This document shows, piece after piece, positions 1-7,683 of a stretch of 64,000 bases of DNA. This DNA is from Bacteroidales bacterium (lineage in GTDB: Bacteria > Bacteroidota > Bacteroidia > Bacteroidales > VadinHA17): positions 1 through 64,000 of the forward strand of contig JANTGF010000005.1 in assembly GCA_024763075.1 (NCBI GenBank). Reading direction: 5' to 3'. A program made the position numbers and the translations under genes. The notes beneath the pieces were generated by a model. The model worked only from the letters and a program-made list of their open reading frames with translations, was not told the DNA's origin and did no database searches. Every line of letters starts with the position of its first letter. Position 1 is the stretch's first letter.

Positions 1-76
1 CTGACCGTAAAGAAATGATTCAGTGAATCATTTTAGGGAAGGGCCGGGAAGAGCGGGGGCCAATTCCGCCATCTGA
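1..76. repeat. Palindromic element C1 (partial at window edge): AAATGATTC-AGT-GAATCATTT hairpin plus inverted copy of tRNA-Leu1 5' end
   Basis: Hairpin 13-21/25-33; 60-75 ccaattccgccatctg is the exact reverse complement of tRNA-Leu1 147-162; near-identical core recurs at 482-554. Confidence 0.8.
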
Positions 77-143
77 GTATAGAAAATAGGTTAATAATAC
101 ATTGATGCATATTTGACCTATAAAGGATTAGAAATAAAAGTTT

Positions 144-227
144 GCCCAGATGGCGGAATTGGTAGACGCGCTAGTTTCAGGGACTAGTGTCCGCAAGGAC
201 GTGCAGGTTCGATTCCTGTTCTGGGCA
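144..227 (+). tRNA. tRNA-Leu (CAG)
   Basis: Acceptor GCCCAGA/TCTGGGC, long variable arm, anticodon stem CTAGT/ACTAG with loop TTCAGGG (anticodon CAG), T-arm GCAGGTTCGATTCCTG; CCA not encoded. Confidence 0.93.
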
Positions 228-260
228 CAAAGTTGAATAGTTCTTTAAATTAAGAGAAGC

Positions 261-382
261 AGGACGTGCAGGTCCCGGAATGGTCAAAATCTTTGATTTT
301 GCAACCATTCCGAGGATGCTCGAAATTAGAACAAATCGGAGATTTGTATAATTTCGGCATTCGATTCCTGTTCTGGGCACAA
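261..382 (+). repeat. Duplicated tRNA-Leu1 3' end interrupted in the T-loop by an 87-bp double-hairpin insert (274-360)
   Basis: 261-273 = tRNA 196-208; 361-382 = tRNA 209-230; insert folds as CGGAATGGT/ACCATTCCG with inner CAAAATC/GATTTTG (276-312) and ATGC..CGAAATTA..CAAATC/GATTTG..TAATTTCG..GCAT (316-360). Confidence 0.88.
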
Positions 383-466
383 TGTTAAGGAAGAATGATG
401 GTCGATGAACGATGAATTCTACAATATTTTATTCATCCTTCATCTTTCATAGTTCATGGTTCCAAT

Positions 467-554
467 GCCCAGGTGGCAGGACTGATCGTAAAGAAATGAT
501 TCGGTGAATCATTTTAGGGAAGTGCCAGGATGCAGGGGAGGTCAATTCCGCCAC
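467..554. repeat. Palindromic element C2, second copy of C1, flanked by inverted tRNA-Leu2 5' fragments
   Basis: 467-477 gcccaggtggc = tRNA-Leu2 582-592; 543-554 caattccgccac = reverse complement of tRNA-Leu2 588-599; hairpin AAATGATTC 494-502 / GAATCATTT 506-514. Confidence 0.85.
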
Positions 555-581
555 TAATGTTTTGATATAATTTTGATATTT

Positions 582-670
582 GCCCAGGTGGCGGAATTGG
601 TAGACGCGCCAGGTTGAGGGCCTGGTGACCGTTTTTGGTCGTGCTGGTTCGATTCCAGTCCTGGGCACCA
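582..670 (+). tRNA. tRNA-Leu (GAG), 3' CCA encoded
   Basis: Acceptor GCCCAGG/CCTGGGC, anticodon stem CCAGG/CCTGG with loop TTGAGGG (GAG), T-arm GCTGGTTCGATTCCAG. Confidence 0.94.
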
Positions 671-697
671 AAAAGCCGGATTATTCCGGCTTTTTTT
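671..697 (+). terminator. Rho-independent terminator after tRNA-Leu2
   Basis: GCCGGA-TTAT-TCCGGC (675-690) followed by T7. Confidence 0.88.
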
Positions 698-732
698 GTA
701 GTCACTATATACGTAAAACACAAAGAGCGTAA

Positions 733-840
733 GTGCTGGTCCCGTGATGGTCAAAATCTTTGATTTTGTAACCATCCCGAGGATGCTCGAAAAATGGATC
801 AAATCAGAGATTTGATATTTTTTTTGGTTTCGATTCCAGT
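733..840 (+). repeat. Second T-loop-interrupted tRNA 3' fragment with an 89-bp double-hairpin insert (741-829)
   Basis: gtgctggt (733-740) and tcgattccagt (830-840) match the tRNA-Leu2 T-arm; insert homologous to 274-360, hairpins GATGGT/ACCATC+CAAAATC/GATTTTG and ATCAAATC/GATTTGAT. Confidence 0.85.
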
Positions 841-984
841 ACCGGCCATGTTTAATCTTCTAAATTACGATTAAAACCTATTTGAATTTTCCCATTGGAG
901 CTTATTTGTTTTTACAACAACTGAGTATTCTGAATTTTCTTAAAAAATTTGCTACTTTTAGTACTTATATTCAAAAACAAGGTT

Positions 985-2013
985 ATGAACCCGGATTTTA
1001 ATAAACTTTTCAAGGTATTCGAAAGAATACCTCAAAAAGTGCCGGTTTTATTTGAATTTTTCTTAAATGAAAAACTTTATAATTTTCTGGCAGGTAATAG
1101 AATATCAGAAACATACTCTACCGTTGAAAAGCTTAAAATTGTTATTAAAGCACATTTGAAAGCCGGTTATGATTATGCAACAATTCCTGCAAGCTATACC
1201 AATACATTTTCTTTTACAAAGGGGGAGGTTGAAACAATGGAAACCAAATCTTTGAATGTTGGTTATTTAATTACAAACAGGGAGGAATTCAATAATTATA
1301 AATGGGCTGATCCTGAGGATGGAGATTATGGCTTCTTTGAAGATTTGCAGGAATATCTTGAGCCGGGCATGAAACTTATAGCCTGCGGTCCTGGCGGGGT
1401 TTTGGAGAATGTGATGGATTTAGTAGGTTACGAGAACCTCTGTATTATGGCTCTGGAAGATTCTGAACTTACTCGTGATATATTTGATGAGGTTGGATCA
1501 AGACTGGTACGGTATTATGAGATTTGTGCAAAATATGATTCAGTAGGTGCTTTGATAAGTAATGATGACTGGGGGTTTAAGACCCAGACCATGCTACCTC
1601 CCGGCATGTTGAGGGAATTTGTTTTTCCCTGGCACAGAGAAATAGTGAAAACTATACACAACGCCGGCAAACCCGCCATTTTGCATTCCTGTGGAAATCT
1701 GAACGAGGTAATGGATGATGTGATTGATGATATGAAATATGATGCCAAGCATTCTTTTGAGGATGAAATAATCCCGGTTGAGGATGCTTATGAAAAGTGG
1801 GGTGACCGGATTGCAATTCTTGGTGGTATTGACCTTGATTTCCTGGTGAGGAGTAGCAAGAAGCAAATTTTTAACAGATCGGAAAGACTGCTAAAGCAAA
1901 CACGCAAAAGGGGTGGTTATGCTTTGGGTTCAGGGAATAGTATTCCTCATTATGTTCCTTTTGAAAACTATTTTGCCATGCTTTCTGCGGCTGGAATTCA
2001 AATTAAAGAATAA
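985..2013 (+). CDS. Uroporphyrinogen decarboxylase (URO-D) family protein, possibly corrinoid methyltransferase-like
   Basis: ORF 949-2013 with internal ATG at 985 preferred; motifs LHSCGNLNEVMDDVID, AILGGIDLDFL typical of URO-D/MtaA/CmuA-like proteins. Confidence 0.75.
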   Translation: MNPDFNKLFKVFERIPQKVPVLFEFFLNEKLYNFLAGNRISETYSTVEKLKIVIKAHLKAGYDYATIPASYTNTFSFTKGEVETMETKSLNVGYLITNREEFNNYKWADPEDGDYGFFEDLQEYLEPGMKLIACGPGGVLENVMDLVGYENLCIMALEDSELTRDIFDEVGSRLVRYYEICAKYDSVGALISNDDWGFKTQTMLPPGMLREFVFPWHREIVKTIHNAGKPAILHSCGNLNEVMDDVIDDMKYDAKHSFEDEIIPVEDAYEKWGDRIAILGGIDLDFLVRSSKKQIFNRSERLLKQTRKRGGYALGSGNSIPHYVPFENYFAMLSAAGIQIKE

Positions 2014-2017
2014 CCTG

Positions 2018-3217
2018 CTATTCCGGTACACTTGTAGCGTTTTTCCCCTTTTCCAAAGACCGAAGGAATAAAAAGATACTCGAGCCGGTCATTGCCATAA
2101 AAACCAGTCCGATTATTATAAATGCCTGTTGCAGGGACAGACGGTCAGTTAGAAACCCGAACAGGGGTCCGATTACGGAGAAAAAGCTGCGAATAATGAG
2201 ACTCCGGATGGATAGTACTGTAGCTCTGATGTCTGAAGTGGTAATCCGGTTGATATAATCCTTAAGAACTGGTGATGCAATTCCCCGGGCAAAATAGAAA
2301 AGTGCCAGAACCAATAGAATAAAATAAGAGTTTAGCCATCCGGAAAGGATAAAACCTCCGGAAATAATAATGGTTGTAAACCAAACGGTAGCTTTTGGGC
2401 GTAGCCGTTTTTCAATTTTGTAGGCCATTAATGTGGTAAACCCAACAATCAGGTTTAAAGCCATGCTGCTGGTACCGATTCCTATTTCACTCATTCCCAA
2501 TTCTTTTAAATACAAGGGATAGATCCATGCCATTGTCAGCGTAGCGCTCCCGATGATGGAGGAGTAGATAAGGTTCCAGCGAAGACTTTTATTCTTTACC
2601 AAAGCAAAATGAATGATCCGGAAGATATCTCCAAACCGGGGATGTTTTTTTATTGATGTAATCTGTGGCTCAATCAACAGGAAAGCTGCCGGAACAGCAA
2701 TAAAGGCCACTCCGGTCTGTATTATAAAAGGAAGCCTGAGACTGATTCCTGCAAGAGCTCCTCCAAAAAATCCGGCAATTGCTTCAGAGAAATTCCCAAC
2801 AGAAAAGTTTCGGCCTTCATATTTTACGTATTCATTCTCTCTGTTATCAGCTTTCAGACTGTCATACATCAGTGCTGAATCTGCTCCGGAAATAAAGCTC
2901 TGACCGATTCCAAGGATGATTTCTGCAAACAGGAATGCCAAAAATCCTGAGAAGACGGCATATATGGCAAAGCCTGCTGTGCCCAGGATACTTCCCATGA
3001 TCAGTGTTTTTCTCCGGCCCAAAATATCTGCTAAATAGCCGGATGGTATTTCGAAGATTACAATTGAAATACTGTAAAAAGCCTTTAACTGAAACGATTG
3101 CTCTGCCGAAAACCCGAGATCCTGATAAAAAATCATCAAAATGGGCATCGTAAGCATAAACCATTTGGCAATTTTAATCAGGTAAAGTTTTTTTATATTT
3201 CCGGAATAGATTCTCAT
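2018..3217 (-). CDS. MFS transporter
   Basis: 399 aa with about 12 hydrophobic segments, motif GYLADILGRRKTLIMGS. Confidence 0.85.
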   Translation of the reverse strand: MRIYSGNIKKLYLIKIAKWFMLTMPILMIFYQDLGFSAEQSFQLKAFYSISIVIFEIPSGYLADILGRRKTLIMGSILGTAGFAIYAVFSGFLAFLFAEIILGIGQSFISGADSALMYDSLKADNRENEYVKYEGRNFSVGNFSEAIAGFFGGALAGISLRLPFIIQTGVAFIAVPAAFLLIEPQITSIKKHPRFGDIFRIIHFALVKNKSLRWNLIYSSIIGSATLTMAWIYPLYLKELGMSEIGIGTSSMALNLIVGFTTLMAYKIEKRLRPKATVWFTTIIISGGFILSGWLNSYFILLVLALFYFARGIASPVLKDYINRITTSDIRATVLSIRSLIIRSFFSVIGPLFGFLTDRLSLQQAFIIIGLVFMAMTGSSIFLFLRSLEKGKNATSVPE

Positions 3218-3377
3218 TTTTGCAAATTGCTGGCAAAAATAGTATTTTAGATAAATACAAAATTATTATTTTATCAATTTTGGTTTTGTGAAATAAGAAT
3301 CTGGTCAGTAACCTGACATTCAAATTCCCGGATATTTTGTAAATTTGGCCTATTCTTTTAATTTAAACTGTTGTATA

Positions 3378-3902
3378 ATGAGAACAATATTGATTCTGAT
3401 TTTATTTATTTTGTCTATAGTGGGAAGTAATGCCCAGGAAATTATCAATAAGAAATTCGACCTTAAAAAATACAGTACTTTCGGTTTCACTGCTGATGAC
3501 GAAGAATTCTTAAACAGCCATGTAAATGCCAAAAGAGGACTGGAACGGATTAAAAATGCAATTACATTTGAAATGAAAGAGAGGGGAATTCAAATGTCTG
3601 ATGACCCGGAACTTCTGTTGAATCTTGGTGTAAAGGTGGAAGAAAAAGTACAAACCAGGGAAACCGATATACGTGACATGCATTATATGGGTCAGCGGAA
3701 TTACCACTGGGAGGTGGAAGAGGTTCCTGTTGGGACTTATAAGGAGGGTACCGTAAAAATTGATTTTATTGATTCTTCAATGAATAATATGGTTAACCAG
3801 GCAGTTGTTTCGGAGATTATTACAAAAAATGAGAAGAGAATGGAGAAAAGGATCAATAAGATGATCAAAAAGGCTTTCTCCAAAATGGACAAAGGAAAAT
3901 AG
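3378..3902 (+). CDS. Secreted DUF4136-like protein
   Basis: Signal peptide MRTILILILFILSIVGSNA; FDLKKYSTFGF N-terminus and AVVSEIITKNEKRMEKRINKMIKKAF C-terminus as in DUF4136 proteins; ATG at 3378 preferred over 3345. Confidence 0.6.
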   Translation: MRTILILILFILSIVGSNAQEIINKKFDLKKYSTFGFTADDEEFLNSHVNAKRGLERIKNAITFEMKERGIQMSDDPELLLNLGVKVEEKVQTRETDIRDMHYMGQRNYHWEVEEVPVGTYKEGTVKIDFIDSSMNNMVNQAVVSEIITKNEKRMEKRINKMIKKAFSKMDKGK

Positions 3903-3969
3903 TTCAAGTCAAAAAAACCTGTTGAATCCCAGGCTGGAGTTGCCTTAACGAATTTTATTTTTTCCGGAT

Positions 3970-4908
3970 TTACTTTATAGAACGGAATTTGTTATAAATC
4001 TCCGGTAATCTTCGCAGCAGAGCCATTTCCCTCCATTTTTTTGACGCAAGTTCTGCTGGCGCCCCGAAATAGGTTTTTCCACCTTCCAAACTTTTGTCAA
4101 CAGCAGAAACTGCCAGGACAACCGCTCCTTTATGAATAGTAATATCCTTATTGACAACTACCTGTCCCCACAAAATTACATCATCCTCAATGCGGGTAAC
4201 GCCTGCAACAAGCACGGCTGATGCAAGGAGGCATCGTTTCCCGATATAGGTGTCATGCCCAACCTGTACGTGATTATCGAATTTTGTATATTCATCAACA
4301 ATAGTGTCTCCTGAAACACCTCTGTCAATGGTACACATTGCACCTATTTCAACATGGTCCTTCAAAATTGCCCGTCCACAGGATTCAAACTTCAGGGTTT
4401 CATTTACTCTTTTCTGAAAGTAAAATCCATCCGCACCAATGACAGTTCCGGAATGAATGATCACATTATTTCCAATAACGGAGTGGCTGTAAATGCTGAC
4501 ATTCGCATGGATGATGCAATTATTACCTATTTTAACATGTTCGCCAACAAAAGCTCCCGGTTGAATAACTGTACCTTCTCCGATTTCAGCCGTATCACTG
4601 ATCATTTTTGATGCGGGTATAAAAGGTCTGAATTTCTTTACCAGTTTCATATAGCCGGTAAAAGGATCATCAGAGAAAATCAAAGATTTTCCTTCCGGTT
4701 TTTCCACTTTTTTATTAATCAGTATGGTGGTGGCAGCTGAATTAAGCGCTTTGTCATAGTATTTTGGATGATCAACAAATGTGAGGTCGCCAGGTTTTAC
4801 CATATGAATTTCATTGATACCTGTAATTTCAAAATCAGGATTGCCATCAAATTCTGCATTTAGAAATGCTGCAATTGATTTTAACTTTTCTGCTTTGCTC
4901 AGTTTCAT
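3970..4908 (-). CDS. LpxD-like UDP-3-O-acylglucosamine N-acyltransferase
   Basis: Left-handed beta-helix hexapeptide repeats, LTFVDHPKYYDKAL N-domain, GADGFYFQ, FDNHVQVGHDTYIGKRCLLA. Confidence 0.8.
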   Translation of the reverse strand: MKLSKAEKLKSIAAFLNAEFDGNPDFEITGINEIHMVKPGDLTFVDHPKYYDKALNSAATTILINKKVEKPEGKSLIFSDDPFTGYMKLVKKFRPFIPASKMISDTAEIGEGTVIQPGAFVGEHVKIGNNCIIHANVSIYSHSVIGNNVIIHSGTVIGADGFYFQKRVNETLKFESCGRAILKDHVEIGAMCTIDRGVSGDTIVDEYTKFDNHVQVGHDTYIGKRCLLASAVLVAGVTRIEDDVILWGQVVVNKDITIHKGAVVLAVSAVDKSLEGGKTYFGAPAELASKKWREMALLRRLPEIYNKFRSIK

Positions 4909-4916
4909 ATCTTATG

Positions 4917-5906
4917 TTATTTCAGGATCTCTTCAATTTTATTTAACTCTTCTGTAGTGAACTCTGTATTTTCCATGCATTTTAACGAGTCTTCCAGTTG
5001 CTCAACATTACGGGCACCAATGAGTACGGATGTAACCTGAGGTTTTACCAGTACCCAGGAAAGTGCCATTTGTGCAAGTGACTGTCCCCGTTTAAGTGCC
5101 AGAGCATTTAATTTTTTCAGCTTGTTTACCAGTTCTTTCGTTATTACGGATTTCTGAAGAAAACCATGAGGAGTTGCTGCTCTGGAGTCTTCAGGAATTC
5201 CTTTCAGATATTTGTTGCTTAGTAATCCCTGGGCAAGAGGGGAGAATGCAATGCATCCGACTCCTTCTTTTTCAAGGGTGTTTAGCAATCCGTTTTCAAC
5301 CCACCTGTCAAGCATGGAATAGCGTGGTTGATGAATCAGACATGGAGTTCCGGATTTTCGAAGGATTTCCGAAGCCCGTTTTGTCATTTCAGGATTGTAG
5401 TTCGAAATGCCGGCGTAAAGCGCTTTCCCTTGTTTTACAGCATGTGTTAGTGCGCCCATTGTTTCTTCCAGAGGTGTGTTTGGATCCGGCCGGTGCGAAT
5501 AAAAGATATCCACATATTCCAGCTTCATTCTTTTTAGGCTTTGATCCAGACTGGCCAGTAAATTCTTCCTTGATCCCCATTCCCCGTAGGGGCCATCCCA
5601 CATCAGGTATCCGGCTTTTGTGGAAATGATCATTTCATCCCGGTAAGCTTTGAAATGTTTCTTCATGACCTTTCCGAAGTTTTTTTCGGCAGTGCCAGGC
5701 AGGGGGCCGTAATTATTTGCCAGATCGAAATGTGTAATGCCTCTGTCGAATGCTTTGAAAAGAATTTTTTTTGCATTGTCAAAGTCATCAACAGATCCGA
5801 AATTATGCCATAAACCAAGGGATACTGCAGGAAGTAAAAGTCCGCTATTCCCGCAACGCCTGTATTTCATGCGGTCATATCTGGAAGAAGAAGGTGTGTA
5901 ATTCAT
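4917..5906 (-). CDS. Aldo/keto reductase (YghZ / L-glyceraldehyde-3-phosphate reductase-like)
   Basis: MKYRRCGNSGLLLPAVSLGLWHNFG; FDLANNYGP; YVDIFYSHRPDP; VTSVLIGARNVEQLEDS. Confidence 0.88.
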   Translation of the reverse strand: MNYTPSSSRYDRMKYRRCGNSGLLLPAVSLGLWHNFGSVDDFDNAKKILFKAFDRGITHFDLANNYGPLPGTAEKNFGKVMKKHFKAYRDEMIISTKAGYLMWDGPYGEWGSRKNLLASLDQSLKRMKLEYVDIFYSHRPDPNTPLEETMGALTHAVKQGKALYAGISNYNPEMTKRASEILRKSGTPCLIHQPRYSMLDRWVENGLLNTLEKEGVGCIAFSPLAQGLLSNKYLKGIPEDSRAATPHGFLQKSVITKELVNKLKKLNALALKRGQSLAQMALSWVLVKPQVTSVLIGARNVEQLEDSLKCMENTEFTTEELNKIEEILK

Positions 5907-5951
5907 TTTAAGATTGTTTTAAATGTGAGTTATAAAAATATGTATATGAAG

Positions 5952-7379
5952 CTATTTACCGGATGTGTAATCAGGGTTTGGCTTTGGAAATTTAGCATGG
6001 GTTTCTTCCAGTCTTTTTTCCAGTAAACTTTTTAATTCCTTCACTTTCTGAGGATTTTTGTTTGCAATATCCATGGTTTCTCCGGGATCTGAGGTCAGGT
6101 TATACAGCTCAATGTGATTATCTTCATAAAAAATAATCATTTTCCAGTCGCCTTTACGAATGGCAGAACCGGGTTTCCACATACTACCATGGTAATGAGG
6201 ATAATGCCAGAACAGTTCGTCGCGATCAACAGGTTTGTCCTGCGTTAATACCGGAACAAGGTTAATCCCGTCATTTTTTTTATGTTTAATACCGGCGATA
6301 TTCAATATGGTGGTGAAATAATCCATACTAACAGCCGGCTGTTCTGTTGTTCTTCCGGGATGTTTTATCTCCGGTCCGGAAATGATCAGCGGCACACGAA
6401 TTCCTCCTTCGTAGCACCAGCCTTTTCCTGAGCGTAAGGGACCGTTACTTGTCGGAGCATTTTTTCTCCGCAGGGTTGAAAGTCCTCCGTTGTCACTAGT
6501 AAATATAACCCAGGTGTTCTCAGTTAATCCATTGTCCTTTAAAGTTTTTATGATTCTTCCAACATTTTCATCCATGGAGGCAACCATGGAAGCATAGGCT
6601 GCATTTTCCTGCAATAATTTTGTCCATCCTTCCCCTTCATTCCTGTGAGGCACTTCACCCAGGTTCAGTTTCTCACGCTTTTCTTTGTATTTTTTAATAA
6701 ACTTTTTTGATGCCTGGATAGGGGTGTGGACCGTGTAAAAAGCCAGGTAAAGGAAAAAAGGATCTTCCTTGTTCTGTTCGATGAATTTTATACCTTCACT
6801 GCTTAACCTGTCTGTCAGGTATTCACCGGGAGGACCGTCTTTAAGTTTTGGATTTTTATAGGGAGAATAATATCCTCCGGGCGGACTTCCTTTGTGGTGA
6901 CCTCCGATATTTATATCAAAACCCTGGTCTTCAGGAAAGTATCCTGTGCCTCCCAAATGCCATTTACCAATAAAGCAGGTTCTATATCCTTTTTCTTTTA
7001 ACTTTTCGGCAATGGTAGTTTCTTCCAAAGCCAGCTCATTTCTGTCCTGCGGGCCCAGCAATGGCCTGTTCTTGGGATCTGAACCGGGTATCCAGTCGGT
7101 AATGTCAACACGGTTCGGATGCTTACCTGTCATCAAAGCTGCCCGTGTGGGACTACAGACCGGATTTGCTGAATATGCCTGTAAAAAACGCACTCCGTTT
7201 TTTGCCAGTTCATCAATGTTTGGAGTTTCATAGAAACTTCCCGGGAAATTGCACTTTACATCTGCCCAACCAAGGTCATCGACTAAAATAAAAACAAAAT
7301 TGGGCTGTTTTTCAGTCTTTCCACAGGAAAACAGAAAACCAATAAAAATCAATGGTGTTAATATTTTCAGATATTTCAT
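5952..7379 (-). CDS. Sulfatase (Cys-type, lipoprotein signal)
   Basis: PNFVFILVDDLGWADV; CSPTRAALMTGKHPNR sulfatase signature; lipobox FLFSCGK. Confidence 0.92.
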   Translation of the reverse strand: MKYLKILTPLIFIGFLFSCGKTEKQPNFVFILVDDLGWADVKCNFPGSFYETPNIDELAKNGVRFLQAYSANPVCSPTRAALMTGKHPNRVDITDWIPGSDPKNRPLLGPQDRNELALEETTIAEKLKEKGYRTCFIGKWHLGGTGYFPEDQGFDINIGGHHKGSPPGGYYSPYKNPKLKDGPPGEYLTDRLSSEGIKFIEQNKEDPFFLYLAFYTVHTPIQASKKFIKKYKEKREKLNLGEVPHRNEGEGWTKLLQENAAYASMVASMDENVGRIIKTLKDNGLTENTWVIFTSDNGGLSTLRRKNAPTSNGPLRSGKGWCYEGGIRVPLIISGPEIKHPGRTTEQPAVSMDYFTTILNIAGIKHKKNDGINLVPVLTQDKPVDRDELFWHYPHYHGSMWKPGSAIRKGDWKMIIFYEDNHIELYNLTSDPGETMDIANKNPQKVKELKSLLEKRLEETHAKFPKPNPDYTSGK

Positions 7380-7493
7380 TTATTAATAAATACAATAATA
7401 CAAATATTTGTCCATCCTTCAACCTTCTGCCTTTAGCCTTTTTACTTCCTTCTTTATACGACGCAAAGCAGGTGAATGACAACCTTCATCAAT

Positions 7494-7542
7494 CATCGTT
7501 CATCGTTCATCGTTCATCGTTCATCGTTCATCCTTCATCCTT
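7494..7542. repeat. 7-bp tandem repeat CATCGTT x5 followed by CATCCTT x2
   Basis: Direct reading of seven consecutive CATC(G/C)TT units in the intergenic region. Confidence 0.9.
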
Positions 7543-7683
7543 TCTTACTTTTGCCTTTTTTACTTTTTCCTTAATTTTAAACCTTAAAGATATAAATTCT
7601 GATTAATCTGTTTATAACTCATGACAGGTTTGTGCAGGACTTCGGTTCATTTTTAATATTTTCGTAGAAATTAAAACCGGAAT

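Noticed and set aside
177-802. Minus-strand ORFs of 67-82 aa (177-380, 447-671, 514-723, 554-802)
   Set aside because: They read antisense through the tRNA-Leu genes and palindromic elements (RTGIEPAR, GLESNQH-type peptides are recurring artefacts of tRNA antisense translation).
5952-7379. A polysaccharide utilisation locus around the sulfatase
   Set aside because: No SusC/SusD-like genes are present in the window; neighbours are unrelated housekeeping genes.
7494-7542. CRISPR-like array
   Set aside because: Units are only 7 bp and contiguous with no spacers; no cas genes in the window.
7352-7606. 84-aa plus-strand ORF
   Set aside because: Translation of the CATCGTT tandem repeat (SSFIVHRSSFIVHPSSF) and flanking AT-rich intergenic DNA; no coding signature.
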